Shown one piece after another: positions 53,379 to 63,724 of a DNA stretch of 64,000 nt. A program made the position numbers and the translations under genes. The notes below the pieces were generated by a model. The model saw only the letters and a list, made by a program, of their open reading frames with translations, was not told the DNA's origin and searched no databases. This DNA comes from Aurantiacibacter sp. MUD61 (GTDB lineage Bacteria; Pseudomonadota; Alphaproteobacteria; Sphingomonadales; Sphingomonadaceae), in the NCBI RefSeq assembly GCF_027912455.1, contig NZ_CP115446.1:953501-1017500 (forward strand), in the 5' to 3' direction. Positions within the stretch are counted from its first letter, which is position 1. Every line of letters starts with the position of its first letter.

Positions 53379-54091
53379 GACGGGTCGGCGAGGCCTTTGT
53401 CTGTTTTGCACAAGTGATCCCAAAATCTGAAATAGAGCCCATAATTGCAGCGATAGGCATCATGATGGCGCTGGTGATGGCTCGCTGTTATCAGCCACTT
53501 CCCTGCTGGTGAATGAACGAGCCAGCGCGGAAACACTTCCCAGCCCATATGATTGGTCACCCCCATCACTGTCATGATGGTCAGCACAGTCGCCAAAGCA
53601 CCCACGTGGATCGGGATGAGAAAGACCAGCGCGGGAATAACGATTGCGCCCGTCAGCGCCTCGACGGGGTGGAAGCTCATGGCTGCCCAGGCGGTCGGCG
53701 GGCGGCTGGCGTGGTGGACTGCATGGGCGATTTTGAACCACTTGGGCCGGTGCATCAGCCGGTGGGTCCAGTAAAACCAGGTATCGTGTGCAAACAGGTA
53801 CAGAAATACGGAAAGCGGCCAGTACCACATCGGAAATGCGCCGATCTCTGAATAGATCTCCGTCCATCCGTGATTGTGCCAGCCCCAGGCGATAATACCC
53901 GCCGGTACGCCGTAGATGATCGCCGACGCCATCGACCAGCCGATTTCGCGAACGATCTGCGGCTGGAGACCTTGATACAGACCTGGGCGGGCGCGCCGCG
54001 TAGCCCAGGCGAAAAGACCGCCTGCCAGAAAATAGCGAACTGCGATGATGGCGCTCATCAAAACAGCGGAGAGGACAATGGCGATCAGCAT
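53351..54091 (-). CDS. Sterol desaturase family protein
   Basis: A 246-residue integral-membrane di-iron oxygenase from ATG 54091. The histidine clusters are in AHDTWFYWTHRLMHR, HAVHHASRP and SHHQRHHDAYRCNYG. About four hydrophobic helices. The substrate could be a sterol-like, carotenoid or lipid chain; nothing nearby decides it. The frame is open to 54442 but that portion is Arg-rich and unlike the family. Confidence 0.88.
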   Translation of the reverse strand: MLIAIVLSAVLMSAIIAVRYFLAGGLFAWATRRARPGLYQGLQPQIVREIGWSMASAIIYGVPAGIIAWGWHNHGWTEIYSEIGAFPMWYWPLSVFLYLFAHDTWFYWTHRLMHRPKWFKIAHAVHHASRPPTAWAAMSFHPVEALTGAIVIPALVFLIPIHVGALATVLTIMTVMGVTNHMGWEVFPRWLVHSPAGKWLITASHHQRHHDAYRCNYGLYFRFWDHLCKTDKGLADPSWDQPASQS

Positions 54092-54155
54092 GATAGTGCC
54101 GCCTCTATGCCCTGCCGGTGAATAATCCTCTACCCTGAATTGCGATTTATGCGGC

Positions 54156-54674
54156 CTATCCCGCCATTTCGCTGCCCCAGCTGGCGCATTGCGGGTCCGC
54201 TGCGATGATCTGGCGACGCAGGGCAGCGCGCGCGAGCCGCTCCACTTCTGCCTTTCGCCGCGCAGCCGCCAGCGGATGGCTGGGAGCAGGGCGAACGATT
54301 TCCGCATCATATTCGTCCGCAACGATGATGCCGCAGCAATCGGGACGGTAATCTTCGCCTTCGAGGACTGCGCGATCGAGCTCGGGCGGCAGGCCCCAAT
54401 AGAAGCGATCGCAGAAATCGAGGTAATCGGGCCATTTCTCATCGCCCAGCAGATCCGCGCGAGCGGTCTTGATCTCCACGATGACGATCTTGCCCTTGGC
54501 GTCGATGCCCATCAGGTCGGCACGCCTGCCATTGCGCAGCGCCATCTCGCCGAGAACCCAGATATCGTTGCGGGCGAACAAACGACAAATGCCGCGCACG
54601 ACCGCCTGCGATCGCAGCGAAAAGGGATTGTCGGATGGCGCTGTGGGCGCGGCGGAAACGAGCGAATCAGTCAT
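54156..54674 (-). CDS. mmcB: MmcB family DNA repair protein
   Basis: A 172-residue protein of the MmcB family, with a restriction-endonuclease-like core: GRRADLMGIDAKGKIVIVEIKTARADLLGDEKWPDY, including the D..ExK metal site. In Caulobacter MmcB is SOS-induced and acts in DNA damage response. A perfect LexA box lies 12 bp upstream of the start. Confidence 0.9.
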   Translation of the reverse strand: MTDSLVSAAPTAPSDNPFSLRSQAVVRGICRLFARNDIWVLGEMALRNGRRADLMGIDAKGKIVIVEIKTARADLLGDEKWPDYLDFCDRFYWGLPPELDRAVLEGEDYRPDCCGIIVADEYDAEIVRPAPSHPLAAARRKAEVERLARAALRRQIIAADPQCASWGSEMAG

Positions 54675-54686
54675 GCCCGCAAACTG

Positions 54687-54701
54687 GAACGAAATGGGAA
54701 C
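54687..54701 (-). promoter_or_regulatory. LexA (SOS) box upstream of mmcB
   Basis: GAAC-N7-GAAC on the plus strand, that is GTTC-N7-GTTC in the mmcB direction, a perfect match to the alphaproteobacterial LexA site. It is centred about 20 bp before the mmcB start. Confidence 0.75.
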
Positions 54702-54746
54702 ACGGTCAAGCGTTCCGCGACCGCTGATGATTTGCTGGTAGGGCGC

Positions 54747-55166
54747 TCAGGCGCTGCGGCGCGGGCCCATATCGCCAGACGGCGGCAGCAGGCCGAGGAT
54801 CGATGCCCTCGCGGTGGTATATTCTTCCCACAGGGCGCTGGCCGCCGCGGTGCAATCCGCACCGCGGGCATTGATCGCCAGCAGCGCAGCGATACCCGGC
54901 TCCATCACTGCGGCCAGATCAGCACAGCCGGTGCTGGCAAGATCGCGCCGCCAGGGTTCGGCATCGCGGATGAGCGCTGGAAAATTGCGGGCGCGTTTGT
55001 CGCTGCGCTCTTCCTCGAATCCGGCAAGCATGCACACGACTTTGCCAGCCTCGCTCAGCGCCGCCCAGCGCATGCTGAGCGCAGAGGCATTGGCCATCGC
55101 TTCCGATGCAGAGATATCGCCTGTGTGCCGGACATTCTGCCCAAAAATATGTGACATTGCGCTCAT
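54747..55166 (-). CDS. Hypothetical protein
   Basis: A 139-residue mostly helical protein without signal peptide or membrane helix. Recognisable stretches are SMRWAALSEAGKVVCMLAGFEEER and ALWEEYTTARASILGLLPP. I do not recognise a family. It precedes mmcB on the same strand, separated by 72 bp that hold the LexA box. Confidence 0.6.
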   Translation of the reverse strand: MSAMSHIFGQNVRHTGDISASEAMANASALSMRWAALSEAGKVVCMLAGFEEERSDKRARNFPALIRDAEPWRRDLASTGCADLAAVMEPGIAALLAINARGADCTAAASALWEEYTTARASILGLLPPSGDMGPRRSA

Positions 55167-55240
55167 GACAGGCCGTGCTTAGCGCAGCACCTCTTGCCAA
55201 GAAGTTAGCGAACGCCGAGCGAACGGCCAACAATTCCGCT

Positions 55241-55254
55241 TGGCGCGCGCGCCA
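55241..55254. promoter_or_regulatory. GC palindrome upstream of tRNA-Arg
   Basis: TGGCGCGCGCGCCA, a perfect 14-bp palindrome about 29 bp before the tRNA. It may be part of the tRNA promoter region or a chance GC palindrome; no -35/-10 pair is clear. Confidence 0.25.
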
Positions 55255-55282
55255 GCCATTGCTAGGCGGCTTGCCCTGACTG

Positions 55283-55359
<77 letters not shown>

Positions 55360-55361
55360 AC

Positions 55362-55389
55362 GGCGAGGCCTGCATAAGCGGGCCTCGCC
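55362..55389 (+). terminator. Hairpin after tRNA-Arg
   Basis: A perfect 9-bp stem GGCGAGGCC (55362-55370) with GGCCTCGCC (55381-55389), 2 bp after the tRNA and before the convergent M20 gene. No T-run follows; it could serve both transcripts. Confidence 0.5.
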
Positions 55390-55405
55390 CTTGGCGTATC
55401 AGGCG

Positions 55406-56617
55406 CTATTCCCAGCCCTTTTCGAGAAATTGCAGTGCGCAGCCGGCCAGGAAGGCTGTGCCCTTGGGCAGCACGGTTTCATCGAGGATCATGTGGCTGG
55501 AATGGAGGCCGCAGCAGCCCTGCCAGTCGACGCCTTCTGCAGCCACGCCAAGGAAGAACATGGCGCCGGGCACTTTTTCGATGACGTAGGAGAAATCCTC
55601 TGCACCCATCGTGGGCGCTGGGCGGGTGGCCCATGGCTCATCGCCGCCGAGTGTTCGTGCCACGCTCTCGCCCAAAGTCACTGCGCGCGCATCATTGATG
55701 GTCGGGGGAAAGCCCGGCGTGATCGTGATCTCTGCCGAGCAGCGATGAGCGCGGGCGATGTTCTCGGCCACTTCCGCGATCGCTTCCTTCACTGCGGCGC
55801 GGCGTTCCGGCGAGAGATTGCGCGCCGTGCCGAGCAGATAAGCGCTGTCGGGAATGACATTGTTTGTCGTGCCTGCCTCGATCTTGCCGAAAGTCAGGAC
55901 GCTCGCCTCCGTCGCGTTGAAGCGGCGGGTGATCATGGCCTGCAGAGCCAGCACGATCTCAGCGGCGACGGGAATGGGATCGACTGCGTCGAACGGCATG
56001 GAGGCATGGCCACCTTTGCCGGTGATGGTGATCTCGATCATGTCGGCAGAGGCGAGCATCGCACCTGTGCGCCCTTCAATCCGGCCGTGCGGAGCGTTGG
56101 GCCAGACGTGAAGGGCAAAGGCCGCATCGGGCAGCGGATAGTCGTCCGTGCCGCCAAGAAGTCCGTCTTCAAGCATGAAGCGCGCCCCGTGAAAGCCTTC
56201 TTCTCCCGGCTGGAACATGAAGCGCACTTCGCCTTCGATCTCGTCCTGCATGCGTGACAGCAGCCGCGCTGCACCTGCCAGCATGGCGGTATGCGCATCG
56301 TGACCGCAGGCGTGCATGCGGCCCGGAATAGTCGAAGCGAAATCGAGGCCCGTGTGCTCGCTCATGGGCAGAGCATCCATGTCGCCGCGAAGCAGCACAC
56401 TGCGTCCCGGCTTTGCGCCTTTCAGCACGGCTACTGCGCCGGTGCAGCTTGGCCCCTCATGCCATTCGAGTGGAAGGTCGGCGAGCGCGTCTTTGACTTT
56501 TGCCAGCGTCTTGGGCGTGTCCAGCCCCAGTTCGGGCTCCAGATGAATGGCGCGCCGCAGCGAGACGATGGCATCTTCGTGTTCGCGCGCATTATCGAGC
56601 AAAGCCTCGGTGAGCAT
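55406..56617 (-). CDS. M20 family metallopeptidase (amidohydrolase/hippurate hydrolase-like)
   Basis: A 403-residue zinc aminoacylase-type hydrolase. Metal motifs: CGHDAHTAMLAGA with the Asp of DAH, the catalytic glutamate pair in FQPGEEGFHGA and GAEDFSYV. ATG 56617 is preceded by GGAGA. It probably deacylates N-acyl amino acids; the exact substrate is unknown. The 228-bp gap upstream, shared with the divergent kinase gene, holds no ORF or clear site. Confidence 0.9.
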   Translation of the reverse strand: MLTEALLDNAREHEDAIVSLRRAIHLEPELGLDTPKTLAKVKDALADLPLEWHEGPSCTGAVAVLKGAKPGRSVLLRGDMDALPMSEHTGLDFASTIPGRMHACGHDAHTAMLAGAARLLSRMQDEIEGEVRFMFQPGEEGFHGARFMLEDGLLGGTDDYPLPDAAFALHVWPNAPHGRIEGRTGAMLASADMIEITITGKGGHASMPFDAVDPIPVAAEIVLALQAMITRRFNATEASVLTFGKIEAGTTNNVIPDSAYLLGTARNLSPERRAAVKEAIAEVAENIARAHRCSAEITITPGFPPTINDARAVTLGESVARTLGGDEPWATRPAPTMGAEDFSYVIEKVPGAMFFLGVAAEGVDWQGCCGLHSSHMILDETVLPKGTAFLAGCALQFLEKGWE

Positions 56618-56845
56618 CAAATATCTCCGCAATTTGAATGCCTCACGCCCCGCGAACGCCCCGTTCGGTTGCGCAGACAGAAAGGAACCCTATCTCACGG
56701 GCGGATGGGAAATGTAACCCGCTTGCTGCTCGCAGGCGAAGCAAATCATGGCGCGCGAGCTATGTTGCACTGCGATGACAGTGCGAATGCTTTCGTGTAA
56801 AGAGCATAGCCAGCGTTGGCTGGCGATGTGTAAGGCGAAGGCGAG

Positions 56846-57874
56846 ATGCACAAGACGATCCATCTTTTTGACCGCTTGCCGCAGGTCGATGCCCGCCAGG
56901 CAGCGGAGACGGAACTCGTGCGTCCACCTATGCGCAAGGAGCCGCTGATCGGCGTCATCCGCAATGCGCGCAGCCATCGCAACAACAAGGGCGTTGCTAG
57001 CAGCGATCTGCCTCCGGGAGTGATTGTCGCCACGCCCGAAAAGCGCAGCGAGCTTCCTGCAATTCTCACCGATTTCGCCGAAAAGCACCTAGATTGCATC
57101 GCCATCGACGGCGGTGACGGGACTGTGCGTGATATCCTGACCTGCGGTGCCGGCATTTTTGGCGATAGCTGGCCCGATCTCATCATTCTGCCCAATGGCA
57201 AGACCAACGCGCTCGGCCTCGATCTCGGCCTGCCGCCGGGGTGGAGCCTTGATGAAGCGATTGCCGCGGTGAAGCAGGGTAAGACCGTGCGGCGCCGGCC
57301 AATGGTCATTGCGCAGCGCGAGAATCCCGCGGCGCAAGTGCGCGGCTTCATCATGGGTGCAGGCGTGTTCAATCGCGCGATTGCGCTCGGCCAGCGCTCG
57401 CATGATCTTGGCGCTTTCAATGCTGCGGCTGTGGGTGTGACAGCTGCCTGGAGTGTTTTGCAGGCGCTGTTCGGTCGCGCAGGCAACCCTTGGCGGCGTG
57501 GCACCTATATGAAGCTGCGCCGGGCCGATGGGACCGAAATCGCGCATCATGGCGGTCTGCCTGCGGATGAGCGTTTCCTGCTCTTCGCATCGACGCTGCA
57601 GAACTTCCCGGCGGGTCTCGATCCCTTCCGCGGAATGGAAGCGCCGCTGCGCATGGCCGTTCTCGACAATCCGCGCCGCGGCCTGTTGCTGCGGATCGGC
57701 GCGCTGATGCGCGGGAATGCGACCGAAGCGACGATGCGCCGCGGAGCGCATCTGGTGGGCGACGAAACGCTCGAAGTGGATATCGCCGAAAGCTTCATCC
57801 TCGATGGCGAGGCGTTCCCATCGGGCCATTACTGCCTCAGCGCCGGTACACCGCTGCGCTTCGTCGTTCCGTGA
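56846..57874 (+). CDS. Diacylglycerol kinase family protein
   Basis: A 342-residue lipid kinase of the DagK/YegS-like fold. The ATP-binding motif IDGGDGTVRDI is near residue 93, and LPNGKTNALGLDLGL follows. Members phosphorylate diacylglycerol or sphingoid bases; the neighbouring Tam41-like gene favours phosphatidate as product (inference). Its stop overlaps the next start (GTGA). Confidence 0.85.
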   Translation: MHKTIHLFDRLPQVDARQAAETELVRPPMRKEPLIGVIRNARSHRNNKGVASSDLPPGVIVATPEKRSELPAILTDFAEKHLDCIAIDGGDGTVRDILTCGAGIFGDSWPDLIILPNGKTNALGLDLGLPPGWSLDEAIAAVKQGKTVRRRPMVIAQRENPAAQVRGFIMGAGVFNRAIALGQRSHDLGAFNAAAVGVTAAWSVLQALFGRAGNPWRRGTYMKLRRADGTEIAHHGGLPADERFLLFASTLQNFPAGLDPFRGMEAPLRMAVLDNPRRGLLLRIGALMRGNATEATMRRGAHLVGDETLEVDIAESFILDGEAFPSGHYCLSAGTPLRFVVP

Positions 57875-58755
57875 GCCTGGCAGCCCGCGTCGAAGCGGCG
57901 CTGGCTCGTGACGTCGATCCCGCCATTACCGCCTTTGCAGCGCGGCTCGGTGAAGAAGCGGGCGCCAAGGCCGTTCTCTTTTACGGATCCAATCTCCGCA
58001 CCGGCTCCTTGGAGGGCGTGCTGGACTTTTACGTACTGACACGCGGACCGGCGGAAAAGGGCATCTGGCCGACCGTGTCCTATCGCGAATGGGAACATGA
58101 TGGCGAAGTGCTCCGCGCCAAGATCGCGACCATGACCGCCGCGAAATTCGCTTATGCGGCGAAGGGCCTTTCACGCGATACGACGATATGGGCGCGTTTC
58201 GTGCAACCGTCAGCCCTCGTTTGGAGCGATGAAACCGGAACAGAAATCGCCACATTGATCGAGCACGCTATTTGCACAGCGGCTCGCCATGCTGTTGCGC
58301 TTGGTCCCGCAACCGGCACCGAAAGGGAGTTCTGGCTGGCGCTCTTTCGCGAGACTTACAAGGCCGAATTGCGTGTCGAAAAGCCGGGGCGCGAAAATTC
58401 GATCCTCGATCTGAACGAAGCGCATTTTGACGGCCTGCTGGCCGAGGCCCTGCGTTTCATGGACATCCCCTTCACGCGCGACGGCGATTTGCTGACGCCG
58501 CATATGGGCGAGACAGAGCGACGCGAGGTGCTTGCGTCATGGAAGCGCTCGAGGAGGTGGGGGAAGGCGCTCAATATCGCACGCTTGCTGCGTGCCACGC
58601 GTACTTTCGATGGCGCGGGACGCTATGCGGCGTGGAAAGTGGAGCGGCATACGGGCGTGAAAGTCGAAGTCACGCCGTGGCGCGAAAAACACCCGGTCCT
58701 TTCGGCACCGGGTGTCCTGTTCAAAGTCTGGCGCGCAAAACGTCGCGCCGACTGA
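57871..58755 (+). CDS. Putative nucleotidyltransferase, Tam41-like
   Basis: A 294-residue protein starting at GTG 57871, coupled to the diacylglycerol kinase. The segment AVLFYGSNLRTGSLEGVLDF near residue 35-55 looks like the GS-motif and metal-binding Asp of nucleotidyltransferases, in the arrangement of Tam41 (YGSG...xDF), the mitochondrial-type CDP-diacylglycerol synthase also found in some bacteria. A later stretch (AAKGLSRDTTIWARFVQPS) sits where Tam41 has its LYxAGRLxKP block. The similarity is by eye only. Confidence 0.5.
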   Translation: MSLAARVEAALARDVDPAITAFAARLGEEAGAKAVLFYGSNLRTGSLEGVLDFYVLTRGPAEKGIWPTVSYREWEHDGEVLRAKIATMTAAKFAYAAKGLSRDTTIWARFVQPSALVWSDETGTEIATLIEHAICTAARHAVALGPATGTEREFWLALFRETYKAELRVEKPGRENSILDLNEAHFDGLLAEALRFMDIPFTRDGDLLTPHMGETERREVLASWKRSRRWGKALNIARLLRATRTFDGAGRYAAWKVERHTGVKVEVTPWREKHPVLSAPGVLFKVWRAKRRAD

Positions 58756-58759
58756 TCGC

Positions 58760-59248
58760 TTACATGTAGCGCATGCGGATCGTCATCGGCTTCACTTCGC
58801 GGCCGATGGAGAAGCGTGTACGATCAACACTCGGGCGACCGAGGTTGAAGATATTGATGCTGGGATTGTTCGACATGCCGCCGCCATCGCTGGTGATGTC
58901 GGTGCGGCCATTGCCGTTCAGGTCGTGGCGGATGGCGATCGCATAATTGCCTGTGGAGGGCACGGGCATGCAGACCTGCTGCGATCCGGCGCGGGCAGGC
59001 ACTTCGATGCGGTGCAGCCAGCGGCCGCGCTCAAGCCAGTCGCCCTCGGTGCCGCGATAAAGCTGCACCCTCAGCGTGCCACGCGAAGCTGCGACATCGG
59101 TCACATTGATCCATACCGCCGGGCCATCGCCTTGGCACGGAGTTGTCGAATGGCGCAATTCCTGGCGATATTGCTGCGCTGAGGCCGGGACCGAGAGGCC
59201 CAAGGCAATCAGCGCCGCGCCGGCGAATTGAAGAAAACGAGTACGCAT
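58760..59248 (-). CDS. DUF2141 domain-containing protein (copy 2)
   Basis: A 162-residue secreted protein from ATG 59248, with GGAAGAG upstream. Signal peptide ends at ASAQQ. The DUF2141-type core has TLRVQLYRGTEGDWLE, GNYAIAIRHDLNGNGRTD and the end TIRMRYM, as in copy 1. Two cysteines (TPCQG, QVCMP). Function unknown. Confidence 0.82.
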   Translation of the reverse strand: MRTRFLQFAGAALIALGLSVPASAQQYRQELRHSTTPCQGDGPAVWINVTDVAASRGTLRVQLYRGTEGDWLERGRWLHRIEVPARAGSQQVCMPVPSTGNYAIAIRHDLNGNGRTDITSDGGGMSNNPSINIFNLGRPSVDRTRFSIGREVKPMTIRMRYM

Positions 59249-59470
59249 AATCTCTTCCATAAAACGGGCGGTAAAGCTACGCTTCGACATACCCGCCAGC
59301 ATTGCGCAACTTTCCTATAATTGAGGGCAGTTTTATATCTTGGCCACTTAACCGTGGCTGAAGCACTCGTTTCGCGGTGTAAAATACGGAGTTTTCCCCG
59401 GAGAAGCGGGCAAAACTGCTTTACGCTGCTTGAGGCGCGATTCGCGCATCTTTAACTGTATTCGCCAACC

Positions 59471-60136
59471 ATGGCACAACCACTCATCTCCCCCTCGATC
59501 CTTTCAGCCGATTTCGCCAAGCTCGGCGAGGAAGTTCGCGCCATCGATGAGGCGGGGTGCGACTGGGTGCATGTCGACGTGATGGACGGCCACTACGTGC
59601 CCAATCTCACGATCGGCCCTGCTGTGGTGAAGGCCTTGCGCCCCCACACGCAGAAGACTTTCGATGTGCATCTGATGGTCTCTCCGGTGGATCAGTGGGT
59701 GGAGGAATTCGCCGAAGCAGGCGCGGATATCATCACCGTGCATCCCGAGGCCGGTCCGCATGTGCATCGCACGGTGCAGCAGATCCGCGGCCTCGGTAAA
59801 AAGGCGGGAATCTCGCTTAACCCTGCGACGCCTGCGAAAATGCTCGATTACCTGCTCGAAGAAATCGACCTTGTCCTGATCATGAGCGTCAATCCCGGCT
59901 TCGGCGGGCAGAGTTTCATTTCATCGCAGCTGCGCAAGATCGAAGCGGTTCGCAATATGATCGACAAGGCGGGGCATGATGTCCTGATCGAAGTCGATGG
60001 CGGCGTAAATCCGGAAACCGCGCGGCAATGCATCGATGCAGGTGCCGATGTGCTGGTGGCGGGCTCTGCCACTTTCAAGGGCGGCCCCGATCACTATGCC
60101 GCCAATATCGCAGCCCTTCGCGGAGGCGGCGAATGA
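59471..60136 (+). CDS. rpe: Ribulose-phosphate 3-epimerase
   Basis: A 221-residue TIM-barrel epimerase of the pentose phosphate pathway. Signature blocks: [44 protein letters not shown] and [12 protein letters not shown]. It overlaps the heparinase-like gene by 4 bp. The 168-bp upstream gap has a GCCAC-TTAACC-GTGGC hairpin (59343-59358). Confidence 0.96.
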   Translation: MAQPLISPSILSADFAKLGEEVRAIDEAGCDWVHVDVMDGHYVPNLTIGPAVVKALRPHTQKTFDVHLMVSPVDQWVEEFAEAGADIITVHPEAGPHVHRTVQQIRGLGKKAGISLNPATPAKMLDYLLEEIDLVLIMSVNPGFGGQSFISSQLRKIEAVRNMIDKAGHDVLIEVDGGVNPETARQCIDAGADVLVAGSATFKGGPDHYAANIAALRGGGE

Positions 60137-61974
60137 ACGCGCATTCTCTCGGCCTGAAGCGCGAAACGCGCGAAAATGGCGGAGAGGCCCAGCGTGCGCT
60201 CCCGCTCGATAATGTGGCTGAAGAGTCGCTCGTCAGCGATGAAGGGCGCACCGAAGACCTGACGCCCGACCGCGCGCTTGTCGTCACCGATTTCGATCCG
60301 CCTGCGCTTTCCGCCAGCGAACGCTTCATGCGCATGGCCTATCGCATGGGTGTTTCCGGCAGCACGCTGGTCTCGCCCTTTCGCAAGCCCGCCCGGCCAA
60401 AACTTTTGGCGACGGTGGAAAGCCCCTTACGCGGTGAGCCTGCTGCGGGCACGGCCCTTCGGGCGGGGCACTTTTATATTTACGGTGTCAAAGCGCCGAT
60501 CGCTCAAGTGGATTTCGGTCCGACTGCCAAGATCACCCCGCCGTTCGAGCGCGTGCTACATGGTTTCACCTGGCTCCGCGATCTGGAGGCTTGCGCGCCG
60601 CGCCCGCAATGCACCGCTGTGGCTGAGCGAGTGCTGACGAGCTGGCTGGCAGCCAATCCCAAACCCGGCAAGGGCCCCGCTTGGAAAGTCGAATATGCGG
60701 CGCTGCGCCAATTGGGTTGGCTGGTCCATGCTCCGCTGATCTTGTCCGGCAAGGACAAGGCATTGCGGCAAAAGGTATTGAGCGCGATCGAAAGCACAGC
60801 GCGCTGGCTCGATCGCAACGCGTCGCGCGCGCCGGATGGGCATGGCGAAGTCGCCGCATGGTGCGCCACTATCGCCGCCGGCCTGCTGCTGCCCGAAGGC
60901 AAGCCGCGCCGCCTGTTCGGTGAGGCGGGCCTCGCCCGCGCGCTCGGCGAATTGGTGGGCGACGATGGCGGCGCGCTGTCGCGCAATCCGCTCGCCCAGC
61001 TGCAGACAATCGAGAACCTGATCGAGCTCTCCGCATGTTATCGCGCCACCCGCCGCGATGTGCCCGAAGCTGTCGAGACGGTGCTCGCCATGCTAGTGCC
61101 ACCGCTCCTTGCCGTCACACACGGCGATGGCGGGCTCGGCAGCTGGCAGGGGGCGACTGCGGTTACGGCAGACCGGCTCGCCGCGCTAATTGAAGCGAGC
61201 GGCGTGCGTGCGCGTCCGCTCAAAGAAGCGCGCGGCTGGGGCTATCAGAGGCTTTCGGCCAAGCCCGCCGTGCTGCAGGTGGATGCAGCGCCGCCCGCTC
61301 TGGCGCGGCATGCGCGCAATGGCTGCGCATCCACGCTGGCGTTCGAATTCAGCCATGGCGACTATCGACTCATCGTCAATTGTGGCGGCGCGGCTGCTGC
61401 TGGCGGACAGGTGCCTAGTCGCATCGAACAGGGGCTGAGAGCCACCGCAGCGCATTCGACGCTGGTTTTGGGCGATGCCAATTCCACCGCTGTGCTGCTC
61501 GATGGGAAGCTGGGCAATGGCGTGTCCGAAGTCGAAGTGGATGTTCGCGCCGTGCAGCTCGACAATGGCGGCGCGCGGCGCCTCGAGGCCAGCCACGATG
61601 GCTATGCTTCGCGCTTCGGCCTCATGCACAAGCGGATTCTGCTCCTGCGCGATGATGGCAGCGAACTGCGGGGAGAGGACGTGCTCCTGCCATCAGGGCG
61701 CAAGGGCAAGCGTGGCAAGGTGCCTTACGCCATCCGCTTCCATCTCGGCCGCCATGTCGAGGCGACCCTGTCCGACAACAAGCGCGGCGCCAGCCTGCTT
61801 TTGCCCGACGGAGCGCTATGGCAATTCGTGACCGGCGCGGAAGAGCTCGAAATCGAAGAAAGCATGTGGGTCGATGGAAACGGACGCCCGCATCCGGTAC
61901 AGCAGCTGGTGATTCAGGGACTCGCCTCGCGCGGGGGCGGCAATTTCGCCTGGCTGCTCAAGAAAATGGGATAG
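60133..61974 (+). CDS. Heparinase II/III family protein
   Basis: A 613-residue protein from ATG 60133 inside the rpe stop. The N-terminal half is an alpha/alpha toroid-like helical domain ([34 protein letters not shown]); the C-terminal half is the beta-sandwich heparinase II/III-like domain ([43 protein letters not shown]). No signal peptide is seen, so a cytoplasmic or unusual location is possible. Substrate unknown. Confidence 0.85.
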   Translation: MNAHSLGLKRETRENGGEAQRALPLDNVAEESLVSDEGRTEDLTPDRALVVTDFDPPALSASERFMRMAYRMGVSGSTLVSPFRKPARPKLLATVESPLRGEPAAGTALRAGHFYIYGVKAPIAQVDFGPTAKITPPFERVLHGFTWLRDLEACAPRPQCTAVAERVLTSWLAANPKPGKGPAWKVEYAALRQLGWLVHAPLILSGKDKALRQKVLSAIESTARWLDRNASRAPDGHGEVAAWCATIAAGLLLPEGKPRRLFGEAGLARALGELVGDDGGALSRNPLAQLQTIENLIELSACYRATRRDVPEAVETVLAMLVPPLLAVTHGDGGLGSWQGATAVTADRLAALIEASGVRARPLKEARGWGYQRLSAKPAVLQVDAAPPALARHARNGCASTLAFEFSHGDYRLIVNCGGAAAAGGQVPSRIEQGLRATAAHSTLVLGDANSTAVLLDGKLGNGVSEVEVDVRAVQLDNGGARRLEASHDGYASRFGLMHKRILLLRDDGSELRGEDVLLPSGRKGKRGKVPYAIRFHLGRHVEATLSDNKRGASLLLPDGALWQFVTGAEELEIEESMWVDGNGRPHPVQQLVIQGLASRGGGNFAWLLKKMG

Positions 61975-61984
61975 AATTCACACA

Positions 61985-63574
61985 ATGACGGACGTTGCGA
62001 TCAAGCGGGCACTCCTTTCAGTGTCCGACAAGACCGGTATTGTCGAACTCGCCGGACGGCTGGCCAAGGCGGGTGTCGAACTGGTTTCAACCGGCGGCAC
62101 GGCGCGCGCTCTTCGCGATGCCGGGCTGGACGTACGCGATGTGTCCGATCTGACAGGCTTTCCCGAAATGATGGATGGCCGCGTCAAGACGCTGCATCCC
62201 ATGGTGCATGGCGGCCTGCTCGCCGTGCGGGACGATCCCGATCATGCCGCAGCGATGGAAGCACACGATATCGGCGCGATCGATCTTGTGATCGTCAATC
62301 TCTATCCCTTCGTGAATACGGTGATGAGCGGCGCCGATCGCGATACGATCATCGAGAATATAGATATCGGCGGGCCGAGCATGGTGCGCTCTTCCGCGAA
62401 GAATCACGCCTATGTCACCATCGTCACCGATCCTTCGGACTATTCCGAACTCTATGACGAGCTGGCCGAGCACAATGGCGCGACGACGCTCGCTTTCCGC
62501 AAGCGCATGGCAGCAAAGGCCTTCGCTGCCACCGCAGCTTACGATTCGGCAATCAGCAGCTGGTTCGCTTTCGCCGATCAGGGCGCGCAATTCCCCGAGG
62601 CGCTGACGGTGGCGACCAATCTTGGCAACACGCTGCGCTATGGCGAGAACCCGCACCAGCAGGCTGCGCTTTATCTTCCGGCTGGCCCGGCAAGTCCCGG
62701 CGTGCCGCAGGCTCAGCAGGTGCAGGGCAAGGAACTCAGCTACAACAATCTGAATGATGCCGATGCGGCACTGGGCCTCGTCGCCGAGTTTCCGGCAGAC
62801 AAGCCCGCGATTGTCATCGTGAAGCACGCCAACCCGTGCGGCGTCGCCGTGGCGGATACTCTGCTCGAAGCGTGGCAGCGCGCCCTGGCGTGCGACAGCG
62901 TTTCGGCCTTTGGCGGTATCGTCGCCAGCAACGTCCCGCTTGACGGGCCGACAGCTGAAGCGATCACCCAGATCTTCACCGAAGTCGTCATTGCGCCCGG
63001 CGCAGACGATGCAGCGCGCGAGGCTTTTGCGAAGAAAAAGAACCTGCGACTACTGATGTTGGACGAGCTTCCCGATCCGGCGCGCCCGGGTCTCGAAATG
63101 AAAAGTATTGCGGGCGGCATGCTGTTCCAGTCGCGCGACAATGGCGTGGTGGGCGAAAGCGACCTCAAGGTCGTCACCAAACGCGCACCTACTGATCAGG
63201 AAATTGCCGACGCTCTGTTTGCCTGGAAAGTCGCCAAGCATGTCAAATCCAACGCGATCGTCTACGCCAAGGATGGCGTGACGGCGGGCATCGGTGCCGG
63301 CCAGATGAACCGCCGCGATTCCTCGCGCATTGCCGCTGTCAGGGCGCGCGAAGCAGCAGAGGCAGCTGGTTGGGACGAGCCGCACACCAAGGGCAGCGCG
63401 GTCGCATCCGATGCTTTCTTCCCCTTCGCCGACGGCTTGCTGAGCGCGGTCGAAGCCGGGGCGACAATGGTCATCCAGCCGGGCGGCTCCATGCGCGATG
63501 AAGAAGTGATCGCGGCTGCGGACGAAGCGGGCATCGCGATGGTCTTCACCGGGATGCGGCACTTCAAACACTAA
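61985..63574 (+). CDS. purH: Bifunctional AICAR formyltransferase/IMP cyclohydrolase
   Basis: A 529-residue enzyme of the last two purine steps. The N-terminal IMP cyclohydrolase ([35 protein letters not shown]) and C-terminal formyltransferase ([26 protein letters not shown]) are complete. 10 bp after the heparinase-like gene. Confidence 0.96.
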   Translation: MTDVAIKRALLSVSDKTGIVELAGRLAKAGVELVSTGGTARALRDAGLDVRDVSDLTGFPEMMDGRVKTLHPMVHGGLLAVRDDPDHAAAMEAHDIGAIDLVIVNLYPFVNTVMSGADRDTIIENIDIGGPSMVRSSAKNHAYVTIVTDPSDYSELYDELAEHNGATTLAFRKRMAAKAFAATAAYDSAISSWFAFADQGAQFPEALTVATNLGNTLRYGENPHQQAALYLPAGPASPGVPQAQQVQGKELSYNNLNDADAALGLVAEFPADKPAIVIVKHANPCGVAVADTLLEAWQRALACDSVSAFGGIVASNVPLDGPTAEAITQIFTEVVIAPGADDAAREAFAKKKNLRLLMLDELPDPARPGLEMKSIAGGMLFQSRDNGVVGESDLKVVTKRAPTDQEIADALFAWKVAKHVKSNAIVYAKDGVTAGIGAGQMNRRDSSRIAAVRAREAAEAAGWDEPHTKGSAVASDAFFPFADGLLSAVEAGATMVIQPGGSMRDEEVIAAADEAGIAMVFTGMRHFKH

Positions 63575-63724
63575 ACATCCGCCACATTAGCGGCAATTTA
63601 ACCATGTGCGGCGACAAGCGGCAGATGAACAATTGGCAACGTGCGAATTCAGTCGGTCGTCAGTAACCACCGGCTAAACCGTAGCGAACACTGCCAATAA
63701 CACTTGCCGCCGGACTACATTACA

